Assembly (NCBI RefSeq): GCF_028649475.1
Contig: NZ_JAQSIP010000008.1
Location: 142,646-206,645, forward strand
Direction of reading: 5' to 3'
Origin: Curvibacter cyanobacteriorum
GTDB taxonomy: Bacteria > Pseudomonadota > Gammaproteobacteria > Burkholderiales > Burkholderiaceae_C
DNA length: 64,000 nucleotides
The notes under the pieces are model-generated. The model did no database searches and had not been told where the DNA came from. It worked only from the letters and a program-made list of their open reading frames with translations. Each line of letters opens with the position of its first letter. Positions within the stretch are counted from its first letter, which is position 1. Positions 56,060 to 64,000 of this stretch are shown piece by piece. Position numbers and translations under genes: made by a program.

Positions 56060-56908
56060 TCAGGCATCAGCCGAGCGGGGGCCGGCCGACTCGGGCCAGG
56101 GCTCGGCCAGGCTTTGCGAGGGCCGGCGCAGCACCGGGTCAAAGGGGTTGATGCGCGGCCCCAGCTGGGCCGCTTCGCGTTGCAGCAGGGCCACCACGGT
56201 GGGCAGGCGTTCGGGGTTGAGCCGGTCGGCGATGGTGCCCACGCTGAGCGCGGCCACCGGCCGCCCCTCGGCGCTGAGCACCGGCACCGCGACGCCAGCC
56301 ATGCCGTCCAGCAGGCCGGTGTTGCGCCCCGCGTAGCCCAGTTGGCGCACGCGCTCGATTTCGGTGCGCAGGTAGACCTCGTCATAGACACCGAACTCGC
56401 GCACCCGCGACAGGTTGAAACGGATCACCTCCTCGCGCTCGTCTTCCGGCAGGAAGGCCAGGATGGCCAGCGCCCCCTGCCCCACCCCCAGCGCCACGCG
56501 CCCGCCAATGTCGCCCGTGAAGGAGCGGATCGGGAACGGCCCCTCGGCGCGGTCCAGGCAAACCGCGTCAAAGCCACTGCGGACCAGCAGAAACAGGGTG
56601 TCGCCGAGGCTGGCGCACAAGCGCAGCAGGGCCGGGCGGCACAGCGCCCGCAGGCCGCCGGTGTTGCCGGCCTGCGCCGCCAGCGCAAAGAAGTCGACGC
56701 TCAGGCGGTACAGCTTGCTGCGCTCGTCCTGCTCGACCATGCCCTCGGCCACCAGGGCCTGCAGCAGGCGGTGCGTGGTGGCCTGGGTCAGGCCCACGCT
56801 CTGCGCCAGATGGGTGACGCGCGCACCTTCAGGGGGCACCCGGCTCAGGGCCCGGATCACGGCAAACACGCGCGGCACGCCGCCGCTGGCTGGTTCTGGA
56901 GTGCTCAT
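56060..56908 (-). CDS. IclR-family transcriptional regulator
   Basis: A 282-residue regulator. The winged HTH at ARVTHLAQSVGLTQATTHRL (near residue 32) is followed by the IclR effector domain with GRNTGLLDGMAGVAVPVLSA near residue 190. Start ATG 56908 follows GAGGTGAAG. It is divergent from the importer/oxidase operon and upstream of the ALDH gene; two similar AATGGAAT-containing sites lie in the intergenic region. The inducer is probably the imported substrate or its first product. Confidence 0.9.
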   Translation of the reverse strand: MSTPEPASGGVPRVFAVIRALSRVPPEGARVTHLAQSVGLTQATTHRLLQALVAEGMVEQDERSKLYRLSVDFFALAAQAGNTGGLRALCRPALLRLCASLGDTLFLLVRSGFDAVCLDRAEGPFPIRSFTGDIGGRVALGVGQGALAILAFLPEDEREEVIRFNLSRVREFGVYDEVYLRTEIERVRQLGYAGRNTGLLDGMAGVAVPVLSAEGRPVAALSVGTIADRLNPERLPTVVALLQREAAQLGPRINPFDPVLRRPSQSLAEPWPESAGPRSADA

Positions 56909-56950
56909 CTTCACCTCGGTGGAATTCTGGGCAGATTATCCCGCGAATGA

Positions 56951-56996
56951 TTTCATTGAATGGAATATTTTAAATAAATCTTCCGTTTAATGGAAT
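56951..56996. promoter_or_regulatory. Two IclR-type operator candidates
   Basis: TTTCATTGAATGGAAT (56951-56966) and TTCCGTTTAATGGAAT (56981-56996) agree at 12 of 16 positions and start 30 bp apart, close to three helical turns. Each is a partial palindrome of TTCC/GGAA type. They lie between the divergent iclR and ABC-importer genes in an AT-rich stretch. Confidence 0.65.
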
Positions 56997-57002
56997 TCAC
57001 CA

Positions 57003-57031
57003 TTGTTTCTGGCCCGACCTTTGCAATAGAG
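57003..57031 (+). promoter_or_regulatory. Possible promoter of the importer/oxidase operon
   Basis: TTGTTT (57003-57008) and ATAGAG (57026-57031) are 17 bp apart, directly after the second AATGGAAT site. The hexamers are only moderately close to consensus. The leader would be about 55 bases. Confidence 0.35.
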
Positions 57032-57091
57032 TGAAAAAAAGCAGGCCCCTTCATTCACCCTCTTTTGAATCCGCTGCCAAAGGCTCAGACG

Positions 57092-58171
57092 ATGTCTTTT
57101 CTGCAACTGCACGAGGTGTGCAAAAACTACGGTTCCACCCCGGCCGTGTCCTCGCTCAACCTGAGCGTGGACAAGGGCGAGTTCATCTCCCTGCTCGGCC
57201 CCTCGGGCTGCGGCAAGACCACCACGCTGCAAATGATTGCGGGCATCGAGGCGGTGACCGCGGGGCGCATCGTGCTCAACGGGCAGGACATCACCCACAC
57301 CAAAACGCACCAGCGTGGCCTGGGCATCGTGTTCCAGACCTACGCGCTGTTTCCGCACATGACGGTGGCCGACAACGTGAGCTTCGGCCTTGAAATGCGC
57401 CGCTGCCCGCCGGCCGAGCGGCGCGAGCGTGTGCAGGCCGCCCTGGCCCTGGTGCACCTGGACCAGCATGGCCAGCGCTACCCGCGCGAGTTGTCGGGCG
57501 GCCAGCGCCAGCGCGTGGCACTGGCGCGCGCCCTGGTCATCGAGCCCCCGGTGCTGCTGCTGGACGAACCGCTGTCCAACCTGGACGCCAAGCTGCGCGA
57601 GGAGATGCAGTTCGAACTGCGCCGCATCCAGCGCCGTGTCGGCACCACCACGGTGATGGTCACGCACGACCAGAGCGAAGCGCTGTCGGTGAGCGACCGC
57701 GTGGTGGTCATGGAGGCCGGCCGCATCACCCAGGTGGCCGAGCCGCTGGCGGTGTACGAACACCCAGGCAACCGCTTCATTGCCACCTTTGTGGGCAAGG
57801 CCAACCTGCTGCCCGGCACCGTGCTGGAGGACGAGGCCGGGCTGGTGGTGCAGGTCGGCGCGCTGCGCCTGCCGCTGTCGGGCCCGGTGTTCGCGGCCGG
57901 CAGCGCCGTGCTGATGGGCCTGCGGCCCGAGAAGCTGCAGCTCTGCCCCGCAGGCCAGGGTCGCGTGCCGGGCCGGGTGGAGGAATGCTTCTTCCTGGGC
58001 AGCCAGTGGCTGTACCGCCTGGCCACGCCGCTGGGCGATCTGATGCTGCTGGCCCCCAACAATGGCAGCACCGCGCTCAGCGTGGGCAGCGAGGCCGGGG
58101 TCGACTGGCCCGACCACGCGCTGCGCCTGCTGCCCGCGGGCAGCGCCGCCACCGCCGGAGCGCTGGCATGA
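57092..58171 (+). CDS. Polyamine/amino-acid-type ABC importer ATPase (PotA-like)
   Basis: A 359-residue ATPase with C-terminal TOBE domain. Walker A LLGPSGCGKTT near residue 34, signature ELSGGQRQRVALARA near 134, Walker B LLLDEPLSNLD near 156 and switch MVTHDQSEAL near 188 are all intact. Start ATG 57092 follows AAGGCTCAGACG; TTG 57065 is an alternative. Its stop overlaps the next start. The importer belongs to the spermidine/putrescine/opine group, but substrate is set by the receptor encoded at 62769. Confidence 0.9.
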   Translation: MSFLQLHEVCKNYGSTPAVSSLNLSVDKGEFISLLGPSGCGKTTTLQMIAGIEAVTAGRIVLNGQDITHTKTHQRGLGIVFQTYALFPHMTVADNVSFGLEMRRCPPAERRERVQAALALVHLDQHGQRYPRELSGGQRQRVALARALVIEPPVLLLDEPLSNLDAKLREEMQFELRRIQRRVGTTTVMVTHDQSEALSVSDRVVVMEAGRITQVAEPLAVYEHPGNRFIATFVGKANLLPGTVLEDEAGLVVQVGALRLPLSGPVFAAGSAVLMGLRPEKLQLCPAGQGRVPGRVEECFFLGSQWLYRLATPLGDLMLLAPNNGSTALSVGSEAGVDWPDHALRLLPAGSAATAGALA

Positions 58172-59016
58172 AACGCAGCACGCCCTGGCTGCTCAGCGCG
58201 CCGGCGCTGTGCCTGTTCGTCACCCTGCTGGTGACGCCGCTGCTGCTGACCGCGCTGCTGTCTTTCAATGGCTTTGACCCCAACACCGGGGTCAAGGACG
58301 GCGAGTACACGCTGGCCCACTACGCCACGGTGTTCACCGACAGCTATTACCTGGGCATCTTCTGGCGCACCTTCTGGACCGCCGGCCTGACGACCCTGAT
58401 CTGCGTGCTGATCGGCACCCCGCAGGCCTATGTGCTGAGCCGCATGGGCAGCCCCTGGCGCTCCATCTTGCTGCTGGTGGTGCTGGCCCCCTTGCTGGTG
58501 TCGGTGGTGGTGCGGGCCTTCGGCTGGTCGATGCTGCTGGGCCCTGAGGGCCTGATCAACCAGGCGCTGATGGCGCTGGGCATCGGCCGCGTCAAACTGC
58601 TCTACACCGAGGCCGCGGTGCTGATCGCGCTGGTGCATGTGATGCTGCCCTTCATGATCATCCCGGTCTGGACCTCGCTGCAGAAGCTGGACCCGAGCGT
58701 GGCGCAAGCCGCCGCCTCGCTGCAGGCTGGGCCGTTCACCATCGCGCGGCGCATTGTCCTGCCGCAGGTGCTGCCGGGCATCTTGTCAGGCAGCCTGATC
58801 GTGTTCGGGCTGGCCGCCAGCTCGTTTGCCATCCCCGGCCTGCTGGGCGGGCGGCGCCTGAAGATGGTGGCCACCATCGTCTACGACGAGTACCTGCACG
58901 AACTCAACTGGCCCCAGGGCGCCGCCGTGGCGCTGACCCTGCTGGTGGCCAACCTGATCGTGATGCTGAGCTACAACCGCCTGCTGGAGCGGCGCTACCA
59001 GAAAGCCCTGGGGTAA
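58168..59016 (+). CDS. ABC importer permease (PotB-like)
   Basis: A 282-residue inner-membrane permease with six hydrophobic segments. The EAA loop that contacts the ATPase is LDPSVAQAAASLQAGPFTIA near residue 175. It overlaps the ATPase gene by four bases and precedes the second permease by six. With that partner it forms the channel. Confidence 0.9.
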   Translation: MKRSTPWLLSAPALCLFVTLLVTPLLLTALLSFNGFDPNTGVKDGEYTLAHYATVFTDSYYLGIFWRTFWTAGLTTLICVLIGTPQAYVLSRMGSPWRSILLLVVLAPLLVSVVVRAFGWSMLLGPEGLINQALMALGIGRVKLLYTEAAVLIALVHVMLPFMIIPVWTSLQKLDPSVAQAAASLQAGPFTIARRIVLPQVLPGILSGSLIVFGLAASSFAIPGLLGGRRLKMVATIVYDEYLHELNWPQGAAVALTLLVANLIVMLSYNRLLERRYQKALG

Positions 59017-59022
59017 ATCACC

Positions 59023-59841
59023 ATGTCCCAATCAAGCCACAGCCCGGGCCGCAACGGCCCCATCGCCCTGGTCTTCAATGCGCTGGTGGTCAGCTTCATG
59101 CTGGCCCCGCTGCTGATCGTCTGCGTGGTCGCCTTCACGCCCGAGAACACCCTGACGCTGCCCACGCACAGCCTGTCGCTGCGCTGGTTCGAGGCGGTGT
59201 TCGAGCACCCCGACTTTGTGCAGTCGTTCTGGAACAGCCTGTGGCTGGCCCTGGGCTCGGCCACGCTGTCAACGGCGCTGGCGGTGCCGGCCGCGATGGC
59301 GCTGACGCGCTACCAGTTCCCGGGCCGCGACCTGCTCAACGGCCTGTTCCTGTCGCCGCTGATCATTCCCCACCTGGTGCTGGGCGTGGCGCTGTTGCGC
59401 CTGTCCAACCTGGTCGGTGGCTCCGGCAGCTTTGGCTTCCTGCTGCTGGCCCACGCACTGGTGGTGACGCCGTACACGCTGCGCCTGGTGGTGGCCTCGC
59501 TGGTGGGCTTTGACCGCAGCATCGAGCAAGCCGCCCTGTCGCTGGGCGCCACGCCGGCACGCACCTTCTGGCGCGTCACCGTGCCGATGATCCTGCCCGG
59601 CGTCAGCGGCGGCTGGCTGCTGGCCTTCATCAACAGCTTTGACGAAGTCACCATGTCGATCTTCGTCACCTCGCCCGCCACCGTGACCCTGCCGGTGCGC
59701 ATGTACATGTACGCGACCGAATCCATCGACCCGTTGATGGCCGCGGTGTCGGCCTTGATGGTGGGCGTGACCGCGTTGGCCATGCTGGTGCTGGACCGCC
59801 TCTACGGGCTCGACAAGGTCTTGGTCGGAGGCAGCAAATGA
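59023..59841 (+). CDS. ABC importer permease (PotC-like)
   Basis: A 272-residue permease with six hydrophobic segments. Its EAA loop is FDRSIEQAALSLGATPARTF near residue 166, followed by a ...FWRVTVPMILPG helix. It overlaps the ferredoxin-like gene by four bases (ATGA), tying transport to oxidation in one translational unit. Confidence 0.9.
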   Translation: MSQSSHSPGRNGPIALVFNALVVSFMLAPLLIVCVVAFTPENTLTLPTHSLSLRWFEAVFEHPDFVQSFWNSLWLALGSATLSTALAVPAAMALTRYQFPGRDLLNGLFLSPLIIPHLVLGVALLRLSNLVGGSGSFGFLLLAHALVVTPYTLRLVVASLVGFDRSIEQAALSLGATPARTFWRVTVPMILPGVSGGWLLAFINSFDEVTMSIFVTSPATVTLPVRMYMYATESIDPLMAAVSALMVGVTALAMLVLDRLYGLDKVLVGGSK

Positions 59842-60161
59842 ACCCCCATGCCCTGAAGAAAACCGGCCCTGGCCTGTTGCACCGCGTGACTGAACTGGCG
59901 CGCGAACCGGTGCCGCTGCACATTGACGGCCAGCCCTGCACGGCGCTGGCCGGCGACACCGTGCTGACCGCCCTGCTGACCCAGCGCACGCTGCTGCGGC
60001 AAAGCGACTTCAGCCTGGAGCCACGCGCGGGCTTCTGCCTCATGGGTGCCTGCCAGGACTGCTGGGTCAGCACCGAAGACGGCCAACGCCTGCGCGCCTG
60101 CGCCACCCCGGTCAGCCCCGGCCTGCGGGTGCTGACCCGTCGCCCCCAAGGACCCGCATGA
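59838..60161 (+). CDS. [2Fe-2S] subunit of an amino-acid dehydrogenase (HcnA-like)
   Basis: A 107-residue ferredoxin-type protein. The four cysteines needed for a [2Fe-2S] cluster are visible in GFCLMGACQDCWVS near residue 61 and RACATP near 90. Small subunits of this type occur in hydrogen cyanide synthase (HcnA), opine oxidases and D-hydroxyproline dehydrogenases, where they pass electrons between flavin subunits. The gene overlaps its neighbours on both sides by four bases. Confidence 0.87.
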   Translation: MNPHALKKTGPGLLHRVTELAREPVPLHIDGQPCTALAGDTVLTALLTQRTLLRQSDFSLEPRAGFCLMGACQDCWVSTEDGQRLRACATPVSPGLRVLTRRPQGPA

Positions 60162-61582
60162 GCACCGCCCCCCAACCCCCGGTGGCCGACGACCTGCCGC
60201 CCGTGATCGTTGGTGCCGGCCCGGCCGGCATCCGCGCCGCACAAACCCTGGCCGCCCATGGCCTGCGGCCCATCGTGCTCGACGAAGGGCGCCGCGGTGG
60301 TGGCCAGATCTACCGCCAGCCGCCCCCCGGCTTTGCGCGCGACGCCCAGGCCCTGTACGGCTTTGAAGCCAACCGAGCGCAGGCGGTGCATGCGGCGCTG
60401 AACGACAACCTGAGCCGCATCGACTACCGCCCCGAGCGCCTGGTCTGGAACGCGGGCCCGGGCTGGCTCGAGGTGCTGCACCAGGACCGCAGCCAGCGCC
60501 TGCCGTGGCGCGACGTGATCGTGGCCACCGGCGCCACCGACCGCATCCTGCCGCTGCCCGGCTGGACCCTGCCCGGCGTCTACAGCCTGGGCGGGGCCCA
60601 GGTGGCGCTCAAGGCGCAGGGCTGCACCATTGGCCAGCGCGTGGTGCTCATGGGCACCGGCCCGCTGCTCTACCTGGTGGCCTACCAGTACGCGCGCGCC
60701 GGTCGCGGCCACGGCGTCAGCGTGGCCGCCGTGCTGGACACCGCCCAGTGGCGCGACAAGCTGGCCGGCACCCCCGGCTTGCTGAGCCAACCCGCCACCC
60801 TGGCCAAAGGCAGCTACTACCTGGCCTGGCTGGTGGCCCATGGCGTGCCCGTGCACTGGGGCGTGCAGCTCGACCGCGTGCAAGGCCTGACCCAGGCGCA
60901 GGGCGTGCAATGGCGCGACCGCCACGGCCGCACACAACACACCGAATGCGATGCCGTGGCCCTGGGCTACGCCCTGCGCCCCGAAAGCCAGCTGGCCGAC
61001 CTGCTGGACTGCCGCTTTCGGTTTGACGCGCTGAACCGGGCCCAGGTGCCCGAACGCGACCCCGCGGGCCGCAGCAGCGTGAGCGGCGTCTACCTGGCGG
61101 GCGATGGGGCGGGCATCCAGGGCGCCGACGCGGCCGAATGGGCCGGCGAACGGGCCGCCCTGGCGCTGCTGCAGGATCGGGGGCAGGCCGTCGACCCGGC
61201 CCGGGCGCACGCGCTGGAACAACGCCTGGCGCGGCTGCAACCCTTCCGCCAGGGCCTGGAACGGGCCTTTCCGTTCCCGGTGCACTGGGCGGCCCAGGCG
61301 CCCGACGAGCTGGTGGTCTGCCGCTGCGAAGAAATCACCGCCGGCGAGCTGCGCCGCCAGGTGCGCGACACCGGCGCGCCCGAAATGAACCGCCTGAAAG
61401 CCCTCAGCCGTGTGGGCATGGGCCGCTGCCAGGGCCGCATGTGCGGAGCCGCGGCGGCCGAGATCCTGGCCCATGCCAGCGGCCAGGACATTGCCCAGGT
61501 GGGCCGCCTGCGCGCCCAGGCCCCGCTCAAACCCCTGCCGCTGACCGTGGTCTGCGAGCCGGTCGACCCGGAGGCCCCATGA
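60158..61582 (+). CDS. FAD/[2Fe-2S] oxidoreductase subunit (HcnB/OoxA-like)
   Basis: A 474-residue flavoprotein. The FAD fold is at PVIVGAGPAGIRAAQTLAAH near residue 14 and a second nucleotide fold at RVVLMGTGPLLYLVAYQYAR near 161. The C-terminus has a BFD-like [2Fe-2S] region with CRCEE near residue 388 and GRCQGRMCG near 425. This architecture matches the B subunit of HcnABC and the A subunit of octopine/nopaline oxidases. It works as a complex with the small ferredoxin-like subunit and the DAO subunit encoded next. Confidence 0.87.
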   Translation: MSTAPQPPVADDLPPVIVGAGPAGIRAAQTLAAHGLRPIVLDEGRRGGGQIYRQPPPGFARDAQALYGFEANRAQAVHAALNDNLSRIDYRPERLVWNAGPGWLEVLHQDRSQRLPWRDVIVATGATDRILPLPGWTLPGVYSLGGAQVALKAQGCTIGQRVVLMGTGPLLYLVAYQYARAGRGHGVSVAAVLDTAQWRDKLAGTPGLLSQPATLAKGSYYLAWLVAHGVPVHWGVQLDRVQGLTQAQGVQWRDRHGRTQHTECDAVALGYALRPESQLADLLDCRFRFDALNRAQVPERDPAGRSSVSGVYLAGDGAGIQGADAAEWAGERAALALLQDRGQAVDPARAHALEQRLARLQPFRQGLERAFPFPVHWAAQAPDELVVCRCEEITAGELRRQVRDTGAPEMNRLKALSRVGMGRCQGRMCGAAAAEILAHASGQDIAQVGRLRAQAPLKPLPLTVVCEPVDPEAP

Positions 61583-62733
61583 CCCCCGCCAACGCCCCCC
61601 AAGCACACCCCCAACGGCTGGACTGCGATGTGGTCATCGTCGGCGGTGGCATCGTCGGCAGCTCGGCCGCCCTGGCGCTGGCCCGGGCCGGTCGCCGCGT
61701 GGTGCTGCTGGAGCGCGACCTCTGCGGCGCCCGCTCCAGTGGCGTCAACTACGGCGGCGTGCGCCGCCAAGGCCGCCCCCTGAACCAGCTGCCGCTGGCC
61801 CAGCGGGCGCACGCGATCTGGGGCCGCCTGCCCGAACTGCTGGGCACCGACGGCGAGTACCAGCGCAGCGGCCACCTCAAACTGGCGCGCAGCGAGGCGG
61901 ACCTGGCCGCGCTGGCGCACTACCGAGAGCTGACCCGCGACTTCGACCTCGGCCTGCAACTGCTGGACCGCGCCGCCCTGCGCGCGCGCTGCCCGTGGTT
62001 GGGCGAACGCGCCGTCGGCGGCTCGCTGTGCCCCGAAGACGGGCAGGCCAACCCGCGCCTGGTGTCGCCCGCCTTTGCGCGCGCCGCCGCGCGCGCCGGG
62101 GCCCAGGTGCTCGAGCGCCAGGCCGTCACCACGGTCGAACACGGTGCGGCCGGCTTCGAGGTGCACACCCAGGCCGGCCTGCAGGTGCGTGCCGCGCAAC
62201 TGATCAACTGCGCCGGGGCCTGGGCCGCGCCACTGGCCGCCCAGTTCGGCGAACCGGTGCCCCTGGTGTCGGGCCACCCGGCCATGGCGGTGACCGAACC
62301 GATGCCGTTCTTCATGCCGCTGAGCCTGGGTGTGGAGGGCGGCGGCATCTATGGCCGCCAGGTGCTGCGCGGCAACTTCGTGCTCGGCGGCGGCTCGGGG
62401 CTGGCGCTGGACCCGCTGCGCGCACGCAGCAGCCGAGAGGCCCTGAGCGGCCTGATGCAGCAGGCCATCGAGCTGCTGCCCGCGCTGCGCTCGGCCCACA
62501 TCATCCGCACCTGGAGCGGCACCGAAGGCTACCTGCCCGACCGCCAACCGGTGCTTGGCCCCAGCCACCGCGTGCCCGGCCTGCTGCATGGCTTTGGCTT
62601 TGCCGGGGCCGGCTTCCAGATCGGTCCCGCGGCCGGTGAAGTGCTCGCTGAACTGGCCTGCAACGGCCGCAGCAGCACCCCCATTGACGCGTTTGACATC
62701 GCCCGTTTCAGCCCCCCGCCCAGCCAAGACTGA
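61579..62733 (+). CDS. FAD-dependent amino-acid dehydrogenase subunit (HcnC/DAO-like)
   Basis: A 384-residue DAO-fold flavoprotein with CDVVIVGGGIVGSSAALALA near residue 15 and the substrate-side segment TWSGTEGYLPDRQPVLGPSH near 312. It is the catalytic subunit of three-part dehydrogenases that oxidise glycine, opines or imino acids. The ALDH7-type gene across the intergenic region points to pipecolate or a similar precursor of 2-aminoadipate semialdehyde; proline-type imino acids are alternatives. It overlaps the previous gene by four bases and is 35 bp before the receptor gene. Confidence 0.87.
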   Translation: MTPANAPQAHPQRLDCDVVIVGGGIVGSSAALALARAGRRVVLLERDLCGARSSGVNYGGVRRQGRPLNQLPLAQRAHAIWGRLPELLGTDGEYQRSGHLKLARSEADLAALAHYRELTRDFDLGLQLLDRAALRARCPWLGERAVGGSLCPEDGQANPRLVSPAFARAAARAGAQVLERQAVTTVEHGAAGFEVHTQAGLQVRAAQLINCAGAWAAPLAAQFGEPVPLVSGHPAMAVTEPMPFFMPLSLGVEGGGIYGRQVLRGNFVLGGGSGLALDPLRARSSREALSGLMQQAIELLPALRSAHIIRTWSGTEGYLPDRQPVLGPSHRVPGLLHGFGFAGAGFQIGPAAGEVLAELACNGRSSTPIDAFDIARFSPPPSQD

Positions 62734-62768
62734 GCGCTTTTTTCACCCCCGTTGACCCAGGAGCCCCC

Positions 62769-63830
62769 ATGAAAAAGACCTCTGCCCTCCCCGTGCGCTT
62801 TGGCGCGGTACTGGCGGCCACCAGCCTGCTGTGCGGCGCTGGTGCGGCCTTCGCCCAGACCAAGACGATCTACATCGGCATGAACGGCGGCACGATGGAG
62901 AAGGCGTACACCCAGTACGTGTTCCCGGCCTTCGAGAAGCTGCACGGCGCCAAGGTGGTGGTGGTGCCCGGCACCTCGTCCGACATCCTGGCCAAAGCCC
63001 AGGCCAACAAGGACAAGCCGCAGATGCACCTGATGTTCCTGGACGACGGCATCATGTACCGCGCCATCAACATGGGCCTGTGCGAAAAGCAGCAGCCCAG
63101 CCCGGTGCTCAACGACATCTACCCCGCCGCGCGCCTGAAGAACGACATGGCCACCGGCGTCAGCCTGGGCATGACGGGGCTGGCCTACAACAAGAAGATG
63201 TTCACCGAAAAAGGCTGGGCCGCACCCACCTCGTGGATGGACCTGGCCGACCCCAAGTACAAAGGCAAGGTGGTGTTCCAGTCGATGCCCTCGTCCACCT
63301 TTGGCCTGCACGGATTCCTGATGTTCAACCGCATCCAGGGCGGCACCGACAAGAACGTCGAGCCCGGCTTCAAGGCCTGGTCAGGCACCATCGGCCCCAA
63401 TGTGCTGGAGTACATCCCGAGCTCGGCCAAGATCTCTGAAATGGTGCAGACCGGCGAGGCCGCGCTGTTCCCGCTGACCCCCACCGCGGTGGCCGCCCTC
63501 AAGACCAAGGGCATCCCGGTCGAGTACGCGCAGCCCAAGGAAGGCTCGGTGGTGCTGATGGTGGCGCAGTGCGTGATCGCCAAGAACAGCGAACCCGAGC
63601 TGGCCCAGAAACTCGCGCAGTTCCTGCTGTCGCCACTGGCCCAGGCCAATGTGCTGCAGTTCGGGGCCCAGATCCCGACCAACCCCAAGGCCCCGGTGGT
63701 GGGGGACGGCATCGAGCAGGTCAAGATGATCAATGGCTACATGAAGAATGCCGTCACGCTGGACTGGGACGCTGTCAACGAAGCCCGCCCGGCCTGGAAC
63801 ACCCGTTGGAACAAGACCATCGAGCGCTGA
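62769..63830 (+). CDS. ABC importer substrate-binding protein (polyamine/opine class)
   Basis: A 353-residue periplasmic receptor. The signal peptide ends near GAGAAFAQT, residue 33. The mature start TKTIYIGMNGGTMEKAYTQY is typical of the PotD-like/Fe-type class of extracellular binding proteins. Start ATG 62769 follows CCCAGGAGCCCCC. It closes the importer/oxidase operon and is followed by a strong terminator. The ligand is inferred to be the substrate of the three-part dehydrogenase. Confidence 0.9.
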   Translation: MKKTSALPVRFGAVLAATSLLCGAGAAFAQTKTIYIGMNGGTMEKAYTQYVFPAFEKLHGAKVVVVPGTSSDILAKAQANKDKPQMHLMFLDDGIMYRAINMGLCEKQQPSPVLNDIYPAARLKNDMATGVSLGMTGLAYNKKMFTEKGWAAPTSWMDLADPKYKGKVVFQSMPSSTFGLHGFLMFNRIQGGTDKNVEPGFKAWSGTIGPNVLEYIPSSAKISEMVQTGEAALFPLTPTAVAALKTKGIPVEYAQPKEGSVVLMVAQCVIAKNSEPELAQKLAQFLLSPLAQANVLQFGAQIPTNPKAPVVGDGIEQVKMINGYMKNAVTLDWDAVNEARPAWNTRWNKTIER

Positions 63831-63880
63831 AGCCGCGCTCCCGCCGCCCGGGCCTCCCCCGGCGGCGGACCCACAAGAAA

Positions 63881-63903
63881 AAGGCCACCCGAAGGTGGCC
63901 TTT
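63881..63903. terminator. Bidirectional intrinsic terminator
   Basis: GGCCACC-CGAA-GGTGGCC (63883-63900) is flanked by A on the left and T on the right. It lies 50 bases after the receptor gene and 28 before the stop of the converging gene, so it can serve both. Confidence 0.85.
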
Positions 63904-63931
63904 GTCAGGTGGGTCGCAACCGAACTGAAGA

Positions 63932-64000
63932 TCAGTTCAGGGCCACCTTCTTGCCGTCCTTGTACGTGTACAGGGTGATGGCCGGGTTCTTCAGCTCGCC
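63932..64000 (-). CDS. C-terminal end of an ABC-type binding protein (partial)
   Basis: Only the last 22 codons are in the window: GELKNPAITLYTYKDGKKVA then LN and TGA. This ending is typical of branched-chain amino acid-type (LivJ-like) periplasmic receptors. The rest lies beyond the window edge. The family call is based on the tail alone. Confidence 0.5.
   Translation of the reverse strand, partial: GELKNPAITLYTYKDGKKVALN

Overview
The window is high-GC chromosomal DNA that reads as a betaproteobacterium of the order Burkholderiales, most likely family Comamonadaceae. This rests on the ribosomal protein types, orphan Bug/TctC binding proteins, a polyhydroxyalkanoate granule-type protein, an IPTL-CTERM sorting tail, and tandem GCCCCCCAAGGGGGC-type intergenic repeats. 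Genus cannot be assigned from sequence alone. No insertion sequence, prophage, CRISPR array, rRNA operon or replication origin was seen.

Layout. (1) 125-9017: an acyl-CoA ligase, a complete branched-chain-type ABC importer (LivG, LivH, LivM, binding protein, LivF) and a PaaK-like adenylating protein, probably one unit that imports and CoA-activates an organic acid; livG and livH are separated by three 87-bp tandem repeats. (2) 9018-12728: a 660-bp gap with a strong G-quadruplex-type tract, a secreted IPTL-CTERM protein and two orphan Bug-type solute-binding proteins. (3) 12903-20367: a DUF1840 gene facing an aerobic aryl-CoA operon that matches the 2-aminobenzoyl-CoA route: fused monooxygenase/reductase, MarR regulator, enoyl-CoA hydratase, acyl-CoA dehydrogenase, aryl-CoA ligase and a Rid-family protein. 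A perfect palindromic operator overlaps a probably leaderless promoter. (4) 20516-22654: aminopeptidase lipoprotein, PHA-system protein and ureidoglycolate lyase.

(5) 22929-31859, minus strand: initiator tRNA-fMet and the spc-alpha ribosomal operon from rplN to rplQ. It starts at rplN, not behind an S10 operon. infA between secY and rpmJ is reduced to a C-terminal remnant, and perfect hairpins occupy the three alpha-operon gaps around rpsD, rpoA and rplQ. (6) 32043-42242: a glycerol regulon, glpSTPQUV-D on the minus strand diverging from glpR-glpK. The two ATPases carry complementary defects that predict one active and one dead ATP site. (7) 42295-54175: mostly housekeeping genes: a phytase-like esterase lipoprotein, proC, a lysine-rich secreted peptide, ubiA, dps, oxyR, recG, queA, tgt, an MscS channel, and a zinc-ribbon membrane protein.

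(8) 54302-63830: a catabolic locus in two divergent units. One has an IclR regulator and an ALDH7/AmaB-type dehydrogenase. The other has a polyamine-type ABC importer, a three-part HcnABC-like amino-acid dehydrogenase and a binding protein. Together they predict uptake and oxidation of an imino or amino acid such as pipecolate to 2-aminoadipate. The window ends inside another binding-protein gene on the minus strand.

No wholly new defence or mobile system is visible. The best leads are the decayed infA, the asymmetric GlpS/GlpT ATPase pair, the operator-promoter overlap of the aryl-CoA operon with its Arg-to-Met Rid protein, the alpha-operon hairpins, and the predicted pipecolate-type oxidase locus.
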